A DNA stretch of 64,000 nucleotides. Origin: Aggregatibacter aphrophilus ATCC 33389. Its GTDB lineage: Bacteria > Pseudomonadota > Gammaproteobacteria > Enterobacterales > Pasteurellaceae. The stretch is taken from the NCBI RefSeq assembly GCF_900636915.1, contig NZ_LR134327.1, positions 868,001 through 932,000 of the forward strand. Direction: 5' to 3'. The first letter of the stretch is position 1. Every line of letters begins with the position of its first letter. The translations under genes and the position numbers were made by a program. Under the pieces are notes generated by a model. It did not search any database. It was given only the letters and a program-made list of their open reading frames with translations, and was not told the origin of the DNA. Positions 30,780 to 41,650 of this stretch are shown here, in pieces.

Positions 30780-33092
30780 TTACATAGTTTGAGTAAATGT
30801 ACGGGTGATAACGTCTTGTTGTTGCTCTTTGGTTAATGAGTTAAAACGTACGGCATAACCGGAGACACGAATGGTTAATTGTGGATATTTTTCCGGATTT
30901 TCCATAGCGTCTAACAACATTTCACGGTTCATGACGTTGACGTTCAAGTGTTGACCGCCTTCTACTTCCGCTTCATGGTGGAAGTAACCATCCATTAAAC
31001 CTGCCAAGTTACGTTTTTGTGCTTCGTACTCTTTACCTAACGCATTTGGCACGATAGAGAAGGTATAAGAAATACCGTCCTTCGCGTAAGCAAATGGTAA
31101 TTTAGCCACAGACGTTAAGGAGGCTACCGCACCTTTTTGGTCACGACCGTGCATTGGGTTTGCACCTGGTCCAAATGGCGCTCCTGCACGACGACCGTCC
31201 GGTGTATTACCTGTTTTCTTACCATATACCACGTTAGAAGTAATAGTAAGCACAGATTGTGTCGGAGTCGCGTTGCGATAAGTTTTGTGAGTTTGAATTT
31301 TCTTCATGAAACGTTCAACTAGGTCACAAGCGATGTCATCTACGCGAGGGTCGTTGTTACCAAATTGCGGATATTCGCCTTCGATTTCGAAGTCAGTTGC
31401 CACGTTAGAGGCCACAACATTACCATCTTTATCTTTGATGTCGCCACGAATTGGTTTCACTTTCGCATATTTGATTGCAGCTAAAGAGTCGGCAGCAACA
31501 GAAAGCCCTGCGATACCGCAAGCCATAGTGCGATAAACATCACGATCATGGAATGCCATCAATGCTGCTTCATAAGCATATTTATCATGCATGAAGTGGA
31601 TGATATTCAATGCGGTCACATATTGTGTTGCTAACCAATCCATGAAGCTGTCCATGCGGGTCATCACAGTATCGAAATCAAGTACTTCATCTTTGATTGG
31701 CTCGGTTTTCGGACCTACTTGCATACCGTTTTTCTCATCGATACCGCCGTTGATTGCGTATAACAAGGTTTTCGCCAAGTTCGCACGCGCACCAAAGAAT
31801 TGCATTTGTTTACCCACCACCATTGGGGATACACAACAAGCAATCGCATAGTCATCGCTGTTGAAATCCGGACGCATTAAATCATCGTTTTCGTATTGTA
31901 CGGAAGAAGTATCAATAGACACTTTAGCACAGAAACGTTTGAATGCTTCAGGTAATTTTTCAGACCAAAGAATGGTTAAGTTTGGTTCCGGAGATGGCCC
32001 CATGGTATATAGGGTGTGTAAAATACGGAAGCTGTTTTTGGTGACTAATGTACGTCCATCTAATCCCATACCACCTAGAGTTTCGGTTGCCCACATTGGG
32101 TCACCGGAGAACAATTGATCGTATTCAGGTGTACGTAAGAAACGTACCATACGAAGTTTCATCACTAAGTGGTCGATTAATTCTTGTGCTTCTTGTTCGG
32201 TAATTTTGCCGTTTTTCAAATCACGTTCAATATAAATATCTAAGAAGGAAGAAATACGACCGAAGGACATCGCCGCACCGTTTTGTGATTTCACAGCCGC
32301 TAAATAAGCGAAATAAGTCCATTGAACGGCTTCGTGTGCATTAGTAGCCGGGTTGGATACATCGTAACCGTAAGAAGCCGCCATTTCTTTAATTTTGCCT
32401 AATGCACGATGTTGTTCGGCAATTTCTTCACGTAATTGAATAGTCGCTTGAATGTCTTCACCACGTTCTAATTTTGCTTGTAATGAATTGAATTGTTTTT
32501 TCTTATCAGCCATTAAATAGTCGATACCATAAACGGCTAAACGACGATAATCACCGATAATACGACCACGACCGTAAGCATCCGGTAAACCGGTTAACAC
32601 GCCTGATTTACGGCAACGAAGGATATCCGGTGTATAAACATCAAACACACCTTGGTTATGGGTTTTACGATATTCGGTGAAAATATGTTCTACTTCTGGA
32701 TCTAATTGACGACCGTAAACTTCGCAAGAGCCTTTAACCATTTTGATACCGCCGAATGGCATAATGGCACGTTTTAATGGAGCATCGGTTTGAAGACCAA
32801 CGATTTTTTCTAATTCTTTGTTAATATAGCCTGGTTTGTGAGAAGTGATGGTTGACGGGTTATCAGTATCAAAATCTAACGGCTCATGCGTTTTATTTTC
32901 GATTTTGATGCCTTCCATTACTTTATCCCACAACGCTGTTGTTGCTGGCGTTGCATCAGCTAAGAAAGATTCATCTCCTTCATACGGCGTATAGTTTTTT
33001 TGGATAAAGTCGCGTACGTTAACTTCATTTTGCCAATCTCCACCGACAAAACCTTCCCAAGCCTTTTGTTGAGCTTCTGTTAATTGAGTCAT
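30780..33092 (-). CDS. pflB: PflB, formate C-acetyltransferase (pyruvate formate-lyase)
   Basis: Converts pyruvate and CoA to acetyl-CoA and formate in anaerobic growth. The 770-residue product has the paired active-site cysteines in ACCVSPM (about residues 417-418) and the radical-bearing glycine in RVSGYAVRF (Gly745). It follows focA, as in E. coli. Its last 60 residues are nearly the same as those of GrcA elsewhere in the window (41651-42034). Length is close to the family's 760. Confidence 0.97.
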   Translation of the reverse strand: MTQLTEAQQKAWEGFVGGDWQNEVNVRDFIQKNYTPYEGDESFLADATPATTALWDKVMEGIKIENKTHEPLDFDTDNPSTITSHKPGYINKELEKIVGLQTDAPLKRAIMPFGGIKMVKGSCEVYGRQLDPEVEHIFTEYRKTHNQGVFDVYTPDILRCRKSGVLTGLPDAYGRGRIIGDYRRLAVYGIDYLMADKKKQFNSLQAKLERGEDIQATIQLREEIAEQHRALGKIKEMAASYGYDVSNPATNAHEAVQWTYFAYLAAVKSQNGAAMSFGRISSFLDIYIERDLKNGKITEQEAQELIDHLVMKLRMVRFLRTPEYDQLFSGDPMWATETLGGMGLDGRTLVTKNSFRILHTLYTMGPSPEPNLTILWSEKLPEAFKRFCAKVSIDTSSVQYENDDLMRPDFNSDDYAIACCVSPMVVGKQMQFFGARANLAKTLLYAINGGIDEKNGMQVGPKTEPIKDEVLDFDTVMTRMDSFMDWLATQYVTALNIIHFMHDKYAYEAALMAFHDRDVYRTMACGIAGLSVAADSLAAIKYAKVKPIRGDIKDKDGNVVASNVATDFEIEGEYPQFGNNDPRVDDIACDLVERFMKKIQTHKTYRNATPTQSVLTITSNVVYGKKTGNTPDGRRAGAPFGPGANPMHGRDQKGAVASLTSVAKLPFAYAKDGISYTFSIVPNALGKEYEAQKRNLAGLMDGYFHHEAEVEGGQHLNVNVMNREMLLDAMENPEKYPQLTIRVSGYAVRFNSLTKEQQQDVITRTFTQTM

Positions 33093-33134
33093 AACATTCC
33101 TCTTTTAGATTATTGATAGAATAAACCTTTTTTA

Positions 33135-33165
33135 GGAAGGAAACGAACGACTCTAGTTTCCTTCC
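33135..33165 (-). other. Stem-loop in the focA-pflB intergenic region
   Basis: Perfect 10-bp stem GGAAGGAAAC / GTTTCCTTCC with an 11-base loop. On the minus strand it is followed by A-rich rather than T-rich sequence, so it looks like an mRNA processing or stability hairpin rather than a terminator. It would allow focA and pflB to be expressed at different levels. Confidence 0.55.
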
Positions 33166-33179
33166 CTAAGACAAACCGA

Positions 33180-34031
33180 TTAATGAGGTCGGTTAATTGA
33201 CCACAGGATCAATGCAATACAACAACCACCACCAACAATGTTCCCCAACGTCACTGGGATTAAATTTTTCACCACAAAATGATAAAGATCTAAATCCGCG
33301 AATTGTTGAGGATCGATATTAATTGCTTGCCAAAATTCCGGTGAGCTAAAGTGTGCAGTAACGATACCCATTGGGATCATAAACATATTCGCCACACTGT
33401 GCTCAAACCCTGATGCAACAAACAAAGCAATCGGCAAAATCATAATGAATGCTTTATCTGTCAATGTTTTTCCTGCGTAAGTCATCCAAATGGCAATACA
33501 CACCATAATGTTACACAAGATACCCAAACAAAAAGCTTCAAACCACATATGGTGAATCTTATGTTGCGCAGTATTTAATATGGTAAGACCCCACTGCCCA
33601 TTGGCAGTCATTGTCTGACCTGAAAACCAAATAACGAGAACAATAAAAATCGCGCCGACGAAATTACCACAGTAAACCACTACCCAATTTCGCAGCATTT
33701 GAAAAGTACTAATTCGGCCACTGGCCCGTGCTACCGTTGTCATCGTGGAAGATGTAAATAACTCAGAACCACAGACAACAACCATAATCACACCCAGCGA
33801 GAACACAATCCCGCCGACCAACTTGGTTAAGCCCCACGAAGCACCTACATTCCCCGTTTGTGTCGTGGTATAAAAAACAAACGCTAAAGCAATAAACGCG
33901 CCCGCCGGAATCGCCGAGAAAAATGATAAAATCTGTCTTTTAGATGCTTTATATACCCCTACATCTTCACCGATTTGGCTCATTTCTGCTGGAGAGACCA
34001 TACAAGTTGTTTTGGAAGTTTCGGTATCCAT
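33180..34031 (-). CDS. focA: FocA, formate channel
   Basis: Pentameric inner-membrane channel for formate made by PflB. Start set at 34031 (MDTETSK) with GGGGGA upstream. The frame is open to 34169 but the extra part is unlike the family. The 283-residue product has six hydrophobic segments and FNT-family motifs: AGAFIALAFVFY, CGSELFTSS, NWVVVYCGNFVGA, MVCIAIWM and GFEHSVANMF with the conserved His. TLGNIVGGGC closes it. It is first in the focA-pflB unit. Confidence 0.92.
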   Translation of the reverse strand: MDTETSKTTCMVSPAEMSQIGEDVGVYKASKRQILSFFSAIPAGAFIALAFVFYTTTQTGNVGASWGLTKLVGGIVFSLGVIMVVVCGSELFTSSTMTTVARASGRISTFQMLRNWVVVYCGNFVGAIFIVLVIWFSGQTMTANGQWGLTILNTAQHKIHHMWFEAFCLGILCNIMVCIAIWMTYAGKTLTDKAFIMILPIALFVASGFEHSVANMFMIPMGIVTAHFSSPEFWQAINIDPQQFADLDLYHFVVKNLIPVTLGNIVGGGCCIALILWSINRPH

Positions 34032-34342
34032 TTCAAAATCCCCCTTTTTATAACTTTTGACTCGTAAATACGTTAACTTACAACAGGTACTACACTGCAT
34101 AGCAGCAAAAACCTTAAAAAAATTTGAAAATTTATAATTTTTGTTAATTATATTTTCTTTCCATAGCAAAGTAAAAATATTTCTTGGTTTTCAGGAAAGA
34201 ACTTTGTTCTTTGTCAATAATTAGATAGGAGTAACACCTTTAAGGGAGAAATATCCCAAACATTCATGCATAAATTGCTATTTAAACTGTTTTCTGCTAA
34301 AAAGTGCGGTCACAAAATACAATGTTTTTTAAGGAGAACCCC
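34032..34342. other. Divergent focA / hinT intergenic region
   Basis: 311 bases without a gene. It is AT-rich and must hold promoters for focA (minus) and hinT (plus). One uptake signal lies at 34301-34309. I searched for an FNR palindrome (TTGAT-N4-ATCAA) and found only weak partial matches near 34217, so anaerobic control of focA-pflB cannot be shown here by eye. Confidence 0.5.
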
Positions 34343-34693
34343 ATGACAGAAGAAACCATTTTCAGCAAAATCATTCGTAAAGAAATTCCCGCCAACATCG
34401 TCTATCAAGATGAACTTGTTACCGCCTTTCGTGATATTTCACCACAAGCGAAAACCCATATTTTAATCATCCCGAACAAGCTCATTCCAACCGTAAATGA
34501 TGTGACCGAACAAGATGAAGTAACATTAGGTCGCCTGTTTACCGTTGCCGCCAAACTCGCCGCACAAGAAGGCATTGCGCAAGACGGTTATCGTTTGATT
34601 GTCAACTGCAACAAACACGGCGGACAAGAAGTGTTCCATTTACATATGCACCTTGTAGGTGGCGAACCTCTCGGCAAGATGTTGGATAAATAA
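34343..34693 (+). CDS. hinT: HinT, purine nucleoside phosphoramidase (HIT family)
   Basis: Hydrolyses AMP-lysine-type phosphoramidates. Start at 34343 (MTEETIFSK) with AAGGAG upstream, not the frame opening at 34304. The 116-residue product ends with the histidine triad [11 protein letters not shown]. The stop overlaps the next lipoprotein gene by one base (TAATG). The hinT-lipoprotein-nagZ order resembles the ycfF-ycfL-nagZ region of E. coli. Confidence 0.93.
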   Translation: MTEETIFSKIIRKEIPANIVYQDELVTAFRDISPQAKTHILIIPNKLIPTVNDVTEQDEVTLGRLFTVAAKLAAQEGIAQDGYRLIVNCNKHGGQEVFHLHMHLVGGEPLGKMLDK

Positions 34694-35046
34694 TGAAAAA
34701 GTCTATTTCTATCTTTTTTGTGACCGCACTTTTAACCGCATGCAGCGCGAAAGTGCCGAATTTATTAGGGACGCAAAGCCCGATCCTAAATATTGAAGCG
34801 CCTGTAACAGCAGTTGCCGATGCGGGAGTAGATACCGATAGCGCGTGGGTAAAAAATAAAACCGAGCAACCTTTAAATTTGGCTTATAGCCTGTTTTGGT
34901 ATGATAAAAACGGGGTTACCACGCTTTTACAAGAACAACCGACTTGGCACACTTTATCATTGCAACCGAAACAAAAACAAACATTAACGCTAACTCGCCC
35001 AAGTGCCGATAGCGTGAACTACCGTTTATATTTACGTTTGAACTAA
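34693..35046 (+). CDS. YcfL-like lipoprotein
   Basis: A 117-residue protein with signal peptide and lipobox LTAC (Cys17). The mature domain has a beta-rich pattern with NLAYSLFWYDKNG, seen in the DUF1425/YcfL family. Neighbours hinT and nagZ match the ycfL position in E. coli. An in-frame uptake signal (34723-34731) encodes Thr-Ala-Leu just before the lipobox. The function is unknown, and no LpoB gene follows here. Confidence 0.75.
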   Translation: MKKSISIFFVTALLTACSAKVPNLLGTQSPILNIEAPVTAVADAGVDTDSAWVKNKTEQPLNLAYSLFWYDKNGVTTLLQEQPTWHTLSLQPKQKQTLTLTRPSADSVNYRLYLRLN

Positions 35047-35052
35047 CACCCT

Positions 35053-36099
35053 ATGTCCACCTTACTCATTGATTTAGCCGGTTTAACCCTTGAGCAGGAA
35101 GAAATTGAACTGCTTGAACACCCCTTGGTTGCGGGGTTAATTTTATTCAGCCGAAACTTTCATGATCGCGCTCAATTGCAAGCGTTAATTCAATCCGTGC
35201 GACAAAAAGTCAAAAAACCGTTGCTGATTACCGTGGATCAAGAAGGCGGTCGGGTACAGCGTTTCCGCGAAGGGTTCACCCAATTACCTGCCATGCAGGC
35301 ATTTTCTGCGCTGATTAAAGACTCTATTCAACAACAAGAAATGGCATTTGAAGCCGGCTGGCAAATGGCGGCAGAAATGACCGCACTTGATATTGATTTG
35401 AGCTTTGCCCCCGTGTTGGATCTAGGACACCAATGCAAAGCCATCGGCGATCGCAGTTTTGGTTGCGAAGTAAAAAGTGCGGTGGATTTGGCGGCTAATT
35501 TCATTCGCGGTATGCACCAAGCCGGCATGGCGGCAACAGGAAAACACTTTCCGGGGCATGGGCATGTGATTGCTGATTCTCATTTGGAAACGCCCTATGA
35601 CGAACGAAGCCAAGAAGACATTTTCAATCAGGATATTCGGCCGTTCCAACAACTTATCGAACAAAATCTGTTGCAAGCCATTATGCCGGCACATGTGATT
35701 TATTCGCAATGCGACAGCCAACCGGCGAGCGGCTCCAAATATTGGTTACAGAACGTCTTACGCCATCAACTAAATTTCAGCGGCGCCATTTTCTCTGACG
35801 ATCTCGGCATGAAAGGAGCGGGATTCATGGGGGATTTTGTGGCACGCTGCGAACAAGCCTTAAATGCCGGCTGTGATTTATTGTTGCTTTGTAACGAACG
35901 GGACGGTGTGATTCAGGTATTGGATAACTTAAAACTCTTGGAAAAACAACCGTACTTTTTATTACGCCAACAGCGCCTACAAAGCCTATTCAAACACAAA
36001 AACCTTACTTGGTCGGAACTGGAATGTGCTCCACGTTGGTTAGAAAATCGTAAAAAACTGACCGCACTTCAACAGCAATGGTTGGCGACCAAAGATTAG
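35053..36099 (+). CDS. nagZ: NagZ, beta-N-acetylhexosaminidase
   Basis: Cytoplasmic GH3 enzyme removing N-acetylglucosamine from muropeptides during cell-wall recycling. The 348-residue product has [22 protein letters not shown], the catalytic loop [18 protein letters not shown] with the acid/base Asp-His pair, and [10 protein letters not shown] with the nucleophile Asp. Length matches the short gammaproteobacterial NagZ (about 341). It lies 6 bases after the YcfL-like gene. Confidence 0.95.
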   Translation: MSTLLIDLAGLTLEQEEIELLEHPLVAGLILFSRNFHDRAQLQALIQSVRQKVKKPLLITVDQEGGRVQRFREGFTQLPAMQAFSALIKDSIQQQEMAFEAGWQMAAEMTALDIDLSFAPVLDLGHQCKAIGDRSFGCEVKSAVDLAANFIRGMHQAGMAATGKHFPGHGHVIADSHLETPYDERSQEDIFNQDIRPFQQLIEQNLLQAIMPAHVIYSQCDSQPASGSKYWLQNVLRHQLNFSGAIFSDDLGMKGAGFMGDFVARCEQALNAGCDLLLLCNERDGVIQVLDNLKLLEKQPYFLLRQQRLQSLFKHKNLTWSELECAPRWLENRKKLTALQQQWLATKD

Positions 36100-36112
36100 G
36101 ATATGCGCTAGC

Positions 36113-37288
36113 ATGATTCATTGCGAACATTACCAACGGGGTGACTGCCGCTCCTGTCAGTGGTTCGAAACGCCTTACGCCACTCAACTAGAACAAAAAA
36201 CCGCGCACTTGCAACAGCAACTGCGCGGTTTGGATGAATCCTATTTAACTTGGTTTGCCCCCTTCCAATCTCCTATCGACCAATTTCGCAACAAAGCGAA
36301 AATGGTGGTAAGTGGCGCAGTAGAACGCCCGATTCTCGGCATCTTGCCGAATCCACTAGATCCGAAAAGTGCGGTGGATTTGTGTGATTGTCCACTCTAT
36401 CCGCAACGTTTCCAAGCCCTCTTTCCCATTCTCAAAGATTTCATTGCCCGTGCCGGTCTTGTACCGTACAACGTGGCAAAACAAAAAGGCGAATTAAAAC
36501 ATATTCTGCTCACGGAAAGTCAACACAGTCACCAACTCATGCTACGCTTTGTGTTACGTTCGGAAAACAAACTGCCGTTGATTCAACGGGAATTGTCCGA
36601 ATTGCGCAAAAAATTACCGCAACTTGCCGTCATCAGCGTCAATATTCAACCGCAAAATGCCGCGATTTTGGAAGGTTCAAAAGAAATTTTCCTGACGGAA
36701 CAACACACCTTACTCGAAAGGTTTAATAACATTCCGCTTTTTATTCGCCCACAAGGCTTCTTTCAAACGAATCCATCGGTTGCTAAAGGCTTATACGGCA
36801 CAGCGCAACAATGGATTAAAGACTTGCCTATCCGTCGGCTTTGGGATTTATTCTGTGGTGTCGGTGGTTTTGGTTTACATTGTTTGAAGGTGTTGCAAAC
36901 TAAGAATTCAAACCAAAAAATTCATCTCACCGGCATTGAAATCTCCGCTTCCGCGATTGCGGCCGCTACGCAATCCGCCGAAGAATTAGGTTTACACGAA
37001 CAGATGAATTTTCAATCCCTAGATGTCGCCAACTTTGCCTTAAACCAAGCGGACAAGCCGGATTTGGTTATTGTTAACCCACCCCGTCGTGGCATAGGCA
37101 AATCACTCGCCGAATATCTCAATGAAATGCAACCGCACTTTATCCTGTATTCCAGCTGTAACGCTGAAACCATGGGCAAAGACTTGCAATCTCTGACCCA
37201 TTATCAACTGGAAAAAATCCAATTGTTCGATATGTTCCCGCATACCTCACATTATGAAGTGTTGATATTATTGAAACGGAGAGACTAA
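36113..37288 (+). CDS. rlmC: RlmC, 23S rRNA (uracil-5-)-methyltransferase
   Basis: SAM-dependent methyltransferase acting on U747 of 23S rRNA. The 391-residue product has an iron-sulfur cluster motif (Cys4, Cys12, Cys15 and a later Cys in DLCDCP), [12 protein letters not shown] for SAM, PRRG and the catalytic cysteine in [12 protein letters not shown]. The short N-terminus without a TRAM domain points to RlmC rather than RlmD. It follows nagZ by 13 bases. Confidence 0.92.
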   Translation: MIHCEHYQRGDCRSCQWFETPYATQLEQKTAHLQQQLRGLDESYLTWFAPFQSPIDQFRNKAKMVVSGAVERPILGILPNPLDPKSAVDLCDCPLYPQRFQALFPILKDFIARAGLVPYNVAKQKGELKHILLTESQHSHQLMLRFVLRSENKLPLIQRELSELRKKLPQLAVISVNIQPQNAAILEGSKEIFLTEQHTLLERFNNIPLFIRPQGFFQTNPSVAKGLYGTAQQWIKDLPIRRLWDLFCGVGGFGLHCLKVLQTKNSNQKIHLTGIEISASAIAAATQSAEELGLHEQMNFQSLDVANFALNQADKPDLVIVNPPRRGIGKSLAEYLNEMQPHFILYSSCNAETMGKDLQSLTHYQLEKIQLFDMFPHTSHYEVLILLKRRD

Positions 37289-37325
37289 ATGACGTTTAGG
37301 GTTTAAAAGCCTACTTGGAACAATA

Positions 37326-37370
37326 AAAAAGTGCGGTCAAAAAACACAATGAATTTTGACCGCACTTTTT
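37326..37370. terminator. Bidirectional uptake-signal-pair terminator
   Basis: Perfect 17-bp stem AAAAAGTGCGGTCAAAA / TTTTGACCGCACTTTTT with an 11-base loop between convergent rlmC and pfkA. Confidence 0.9.
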
Positions 37371-37388
37371 ACTTTGAGAAAGGATGAC

Positions 37389-38354
37389 TTAGTCTAAACG
37401 TTTGAACATTTTTAACCAATCTGCCTTAAATTCGCGATGCATATTATTGATGGCATCGATGATATCGTGGTGAACCAATTGTTCGTTTTGGATACCTACA
37501 CAGTATCCACCTTTGCCTTGAAGTAACAAGTCGATAGCATATACACCCATGCGGGAACCTAGAATTCGGTCGAAGGCACAAGGTGAGCCGCCACGTTGAA
37601 TGTGACCTAAGATGGTTGCACGAGTTTCATGATGAACACGTGCTTCAATTTCTTTTGCTAACTCATTAACATCACAAATTAATTCGGTGATGGCAATGAT
37701 GGCATGACGTTTGCCTTTGATGATACTACGTTCGATTTGACGAATAAGTTCTTCACGGTTGAATTCCACTTCCGAGGCCACGATGTATTCACAACCGCCG
37801 GCAATGCCGGAAGAAATGGTGAGGTCGCTACAATGCCGCCCCATGATTTCAACGATAGAAATACGTTGGTGGGAGCTTGAGGTATCGCGTAAGCGGTCAA
37901 TGGCTTCCACGGCAGTTTGCAAGGCGGTTTGGTAGCCGATGGTGTAATCGGTGCCTGCAACGTCATTATCAATAGTGCCGGGAATCCCCACGCAAGGGAA
38001 ACCGTGCTCTTCGGTAAGCAATTTTGCCCCCATGTAAGAACCGTCCCCGCCGATAACCACTAAAGCGTCAATGCCGTAAGAACGTAAAATATCGGCACAT
38101 TTGGCACGTACCTCAGGATTTTTAAATTCCGGGAAACGTGCAGAACCTAAGAATGTACCGCCACGGTTAATAATATCGGACACACTATAGCGGGTTAATT
38201 GTTTGATTTTATTGTGATACAAGCCATGATAGCCATCATAGATACCATAAACTTCCAATCCTTCCGACAAGCCCGCACGCACTACTGCACGGATTGCCGC
38301 ATTCATTCCCGGGGCGTCACCGCCACTGGTTAGCACTGCAATTTTTTTAATCAT
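37389..38354 (-). CDS. pfkA: PfkA, ATP-dependent 6-phosphofructokinase
   Basis: Commits fructose-6-phosphate to glycolysis. The 321-residue product shows [15 protein letters not shown] at the N-terminus, GGDGSYMGA, the catalytic [26 protein letters not shown] and [10 protein letters not shown]. This is the standard bacterial allosteric type (E. coli 320). It is downstream of fieF, an order also found in E. coli. Confidence 0.97.
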   Translation of the reverse strand: MIKKIAVLTSGGDAPGMNAAIRAVVRAGLSEGLEVYGIYDGYHGLYHNKIKQLTRYSVSDIINRGGTFLGSARFPEFKNPEVRAKCADILRSYGIDALVVIGGDGSYMGAKLLTEEHGFPCVGIPGTIDNDVAGTDYTIGYQTALQTAVEAIDRLRDTSSSHQRISIVEIMGRHCSDLTISSGIAGGCEYIVASEVEFNREELIRQIERSIIKGKRHAIIAITELICDVNELAKEIEARVHHETRATILGHIQRGGSPCAFDRILGSRMGVYAIDLLLQGKGGYCVGIQNEQLVHHDIIDAINNMHREFKADWLKMFKRLD

Positions 38355-38410
38355 GAGTTATCCCTATAAAGTTTAAAATTTAAGACGATTGATTTTAGAA
38401 AATGAGCGAA

Positions 38411-39334
38411 TTATATCACTTTTTTGCCTGACTGCATTTCTTGTTGCACAACAAATGTAGGTTCGGGGTGAATCACAATATCACTACGAGGAAAAGTCTT
38501 GCGCAGGCAATCTTCCAAATGTTCAGTGATGTCATGAGCTTCAACAAAAGAAAGCTCATTGGCTAATTCCAAATGGAATTGAATAAAACGAATAGCACCG
38601 GAACGACGAGTTCGTAAGGCGTGAAAACTGACAATCCGTGGATCTTTGGCAATTTCGTTATTTAACACAGTACTGAGCAAGGCGATCTCATCTTCCGGCA
38701 ACATTTGATCAAGTAACAATTGCACGGATTCAAACAGCATTTTAGCGGCATTCAATAAAATATAAAGGGAAATTAAAATCGCAAAAATGGCGTCCGCTAA
38801 TAAAATGCCGTTGGCACTCAAACCTAACGAAATCAAAATGGCTACATTCATCAACAAGTCGGTTTGATAGTGCAGCCGATCCGCTTTAATCGCCGGGCTG
38901 TCCGTTGCTTTGATCACGCGCCCCTGATACCACACCAATAATAAGGTAGCAAAAATTGAAAACACCGTTACCGCCATGCCAAGTGCGGTATTGCTTAGTA
39001 CTTGCGGAGAATTAAAACGATGAATACCCTGAAGTAGCAGGAAAATGGCCGATCCAGAAATAAACGCACTCTGCACTAATGAGGCGAGCGATTCCGCCTT
39101 GCCATGACCAAAAGAGTGGTTGTGATCGGCAGGCATCAATGCAAACCGCAAAATCAACATACTCATAAAAGAAGCCAATAAGTCCAACATGGAATCGGTG
39201 ATAGAGGCCAACATACTCACCGAACCGGTTTGCCACCACGCAACGCCTTTCACAATGATTAAGCTAAACGCGGTAATAATGGCGAAATGAGAGGCTTTTT
39301 TTACCTGTACGGAATAAGCGACAGATTCTACCAT
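38411..39334 (-). CDS. fieF: FieF (YiiP)-type cation diffusion facilitator
   Basis: Proton-driven divalent metal exporter (zinc or iron) in the inner membrane. The 307-residue product has six hydrophobic segments, the helix-2 motif SITDSMLDLLAS and the metal-site loop DHNHSFGHGKAESLASLVQS. A C-terminal cytoplasmic domain includes DLVIHPEP-like metal ligands (DIVIHPEPTF). It starts one base inside the upstream lipoprotein gene's end and precedes pfkA. Confidence 0.88.
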   Translation of the reverse strand: MVESVAYSVQVKKASHFAIITAFSLIIVKGVAWWQTGSVSMLASITDSMLDLLASFMSMLILRFALMPADHNHSFGHGKAESLASLVQSAFISGSAIFLLLQGIHRFNSPQVLSNTALGMAVTVFSIFATLLLVWYQGRVIKATDSPAIKADRLHYQTDLLMNVAILISLGLSANGILLADAIFAILISLYILLNAAKMLFESVQLLLDQMLPEDEIALLSTVLNNEIAKDPRIVSFHALRTRRSGAIRFIQFHLELANELSFVEAHDITEHLEDCLRKTFPRSDIVIHPEPTFVVQQEMQSGKKVI

Positions 39335-39894
39335 TAATGTTTACATCCTAACGCCCAATCTGCCTTGCCGAGCTTGTTGATTTCTTTATCAATCAGATAT
39401 TTTTTCAAATGGCTAAGCACTTTCTTATTGCTCATGTTAGTGAATTTATGCTTTTTCGGGATCTTTACAGAATATTGATATTGCACAAATCCGCAATACG
39501 GCACATTCATGCCCTTTGCGACATCCACCTGCCAATTTTTATTTCCCGCGGTGGGTTCATAAATCACGTAGGAATACAAGGTGTCTTTCTTGTCATATAA
39601 CTTGAAATTTTTCACACCACTATTGGTATAAACTTGTTTACGCCAATCCATGCGTTCCTGCAAGGTGCGATTTTGTTTATTACGATCTAACAAAATTTCC
39701 ACCGCACTTTGCCAATTCTGTGTATTTTCGCCCGGTAACACGTAAAAATAACGCACGACCGAGCCAAGATCCTGCTCTGTTGCCAAATGATAGGTTTTCT
39801 TATTATGTGTTACGCTTGTCGGTGCATTAAGCTGTGGCTGACTGACGCAAGCCGACAAAAAAAGTGCGGTCAAAATGACGAGTGTTTTTTTCAT
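39334..39894 (-). CDS. Unrecognised lipoprotein
   Basis: A 186-residue protein with signal peptide and lipobox LSAC (Cys16). The mature part has no motif that I recognise. It is basic toward the C-terminus and has two further cysteines (PYCGF and ALGCKH). Its start overlaps the end of yaaA by 4 bases (ATGA) and its end overlaps fieF by one, so it is firmly within a yaaA-lipoprotein-fieF operon. An in-frame uptake signal (39862-39870) encodes Thr-Ala-Leu-Phe in the signal peptide. Confidence 0.78.
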   Translation of the reverse strand: MKKTLVILTALFLSACVSQPQLNAPTSVTHNKKTYHLATEQDLGSVVRYFYVLPGENTQNWQSAVEILLDRNKQNRTLQERMDWRKQVYTNSGVKNFKLYDKKDTLYSYVIYEPTAGNKNWQVDVAKGMNVPYCGFVQYQYSVKIPKKHKFTNMSNKKVLSHLKKYLIDKEINKLGKADWALGCKH

Positions 39895-40670
39895 GCGTCC
39901 ACCAAACCCCGTTTAAAGACAAATTCCGTTTTTGTAGAAGAGGCGCTATCAAACCAATAGCCGCCGAAATCAAATGCTTTCAACTGCTCCACTTCGCTAA
40001 CCCGATTTTGAATTAAGTAGCGACACATTAATCCACGGGCTTTTTTGGCATAAAAACTAATCACTTTATAGTGTCCGTTTTTATTATCTAAGAAGATCGG
40101 TTTGATGATCTGCGCCTTTAACTTTTGCTCTTGCACCGATTTGTAATATTCATCAGAGGCTAAATTAATTAAAACGCCATTTTGTTCATCAATCGCTTGT
40201 TGCAAAACAGGGGTAATCACACCCTGCCAGAAAGCATACAAGTCTTTACCTTTAGGATTAGCCAATTTTGTGCCCATTTCCAAACGGTAAGGCTGAATAA
40301 GATCAAGAGGCGTCAACAATCCATATAACCCGGACAAAATGCGTAAATGTTGGTGAGCAAATAACACGTCATCATCACTTAGCGATTCAATGTCCAAGCC
40401 TGTGTAAACATCCCCTTTAAACGCATAAACGGCAGCTTTGGCATTTTGTTCATTATGTGTGTGTTGCCATTGGGCAAAGCGCGCCGCGTTCAAGCCTGCA
40501 AGTTTGTCGCTGATAGACATTAACGATGCAATTTCTACCGGAGTAAGTTCGCGGCAAATGTCAATAAGCTGTTGGCTCTGCTTCAAAAAGTGCGGTTGAA
40601 AATTCGGGAGTTTTTTAGGTGCTGCGTTTTCAAAATCCAATGTCTTCGCAGGAGAAATAATAGCTAACAT
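39891..40670 (-). CDS. yaaA: YaaA (DUF328), peroxide stress protein
   Basis: In E. coli YaaA limits free iron and DNA damage during hydrogen peroxide stress. The 259-residue product begins [13 protein letters not shown], the family hallmark, and contains [33 protein letters not shown] and [10 protein letters not shown]. Length matches E. coli YaaA (258). It is in a run with ung upstream and fieF downstream, a grouping of stress and metal genes. Confidence 0.93.
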   Translation of the reverse strand: MLAIISPAKTLDFENAAPKKLPNFQPHFLKQSQQLIDICRELTPVEIASLMSISDKLAGLNAARFAQWQHTHNEQNAKAAVYAFKGDVYTGLDIESLSDDDVLFAHQHLRILSGLYGLLTPLDLIQPYRLEMGTKLANPKGKDLYAFWQGVITPVLQQAIDEQNGVLINLASDEYYKSVQEQKLKAQIIKPIFLDNKNGHYKVISFYAKKARGLMCRYLIQNRVSEVEQLKAFDFGGYWFDSASSTKTEFVFKRGLVDA

Positions 40671-40697
40671 AAAAATTTCCTAATCAGTAAAATAAAG

Positions 40698-41369
40698 CTA
40701 AATTGCGCTTAATTGCCAATCAATCGGCTCAATATGATGTTGTTGTAAGTACGCATTTGCTTTAGAAAAATGACGACAACCGAAGAAGCCTCGATGTGCC
40801 GATAAAGGCGATGGATGCACCGATGTTAAAACACAGTGCTTCTGACGATCAATAAATTGTCCTTTCTTTTGTGCCGGACTACCCCACAATAAAAACACCA
40901 AATTTTCCCGATGTTGATTCAATGCTTCAATGACTTTGTCGGTGAAAATTTCCCAGCCCCAACCGGCGTGAGAATGAGCCAAACCTTGCTGTACGGTTAA
41001 CACTGCATTGAGCAATAACACGCCTTGCTGCGCCCATTCCACTAAGTAACCGTGATTTGGAATTTGAAAATCGGCGATATCAGTGGAAAGTTCTTTATAC
41101 ATATTAAGCAACGATGGTGGTGGCTTCACGCCCGGTTTGACGGAAAAGGACAAACCATGCGCCTGATTCGGCCCGTGGTAAGGATCTTGTCCTAAAATCA
41201 CCACTTTTACTTGATCAAATTCCGTCAATTTAAAGGCATTAAACACATCATGAGCCGGCGGATAAATGACTTTGCCCGCATCCCGTTCCGCGTGTACACG
41301 CTGCAAAACCTGCTGAAAATAAGGTTGCTGTTTTTCTTGTCCGATAACATCTGTCCAAGTTTTCATCAT
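40698..41369 (-). CDS. ung: Ung, uracil-DNA glycosylase
   Basis: Removes uracil from DNA. The 223-residue product has the catalytic [18 protein letters not shown], the LLLNAVLTV strand and [17 protein letters not shown] near the C-terminus. Two successive ATG codons make the start uncertain by one residue. It is divergent from grcA, as in H. influenzae. Confidence 0.96.
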   Translation of the reverse strand: MMKTWTDVIGQEKQQPYFQQVLQRVHAERDAGKVIYPPAHDVFNAFKLTEFDQVKVVILGQDPYHGPNQAHGLSFSVKPGVKPPPSLLNMYKELSTDIADFQIPNHGYLVEWAQQGVLLLNAVLTVQQGLAHSHAGWGWEIFTDKVIEALNQHRENLVFLLWGSPAQKKGQFIDRQKHCVLTSVHPSPLSAHRGFFGCRHFSKANAYLQQHHIEPIDWQLSAI

Positions 41370-41512
41370 GGGATCCCAATCAATTTTGAATTGAGGAAAT
41401 TATAAAGAACCTAGGGCAAAATTCATAGTCATAAGTTACCCCCATTTATTTCTCAATGGTAACGAAAATGTATCTATATTATTAAATTAACAAACTAAAC
41501 TTCAGAATATCA

Positions 41513-41526
41513 TTGATTAAAATCAA
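41513..41526 (+). promoter_or_regulatory. FNR box upstream of grcA
   Basis: TTGAT-TAAA-ATCAA is a perfect match to the FNR consensus TTGAT-N4-ATCAA. It predicts anaerobic activation of grcA, whose product only matters when pyruvate formate-lyase is in use. It is centred about 90 bases before the inferred start of transcription. E. coli yfiD has an upstream FNR site at a similar distance. Confidence 0.85.
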
Positions 41527-41574
41527 ATACCTCAAATTAATTAAAAAAAGAGTTTGGTTCTATGTCAAATTTAT

Positions 41575-41602
41575 TTGAAAACTTCAAAATTTTTGATAAA
41601 AT
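41575..41602 (+). promoter_or_regulatory. Probable grcA promoter
   Basis: TTGAAA (41575-41580) and TAAAAT (41597-41602) are separated by 16 bases. This would start transcription near 41609, 42 bases before the ATG. Confidence 0.5.
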
Positions 41603-41650
41603 CCTCGCAGTTTAATTAATATACAAAAGCGCCAAATTTAGGAGGCATTT

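Noticed and set aside
34032..34342. FNR site for focA-pflB
   Set aside because: Only partial half-site matches were found, none close to TTGAT-N4-ATCAA.
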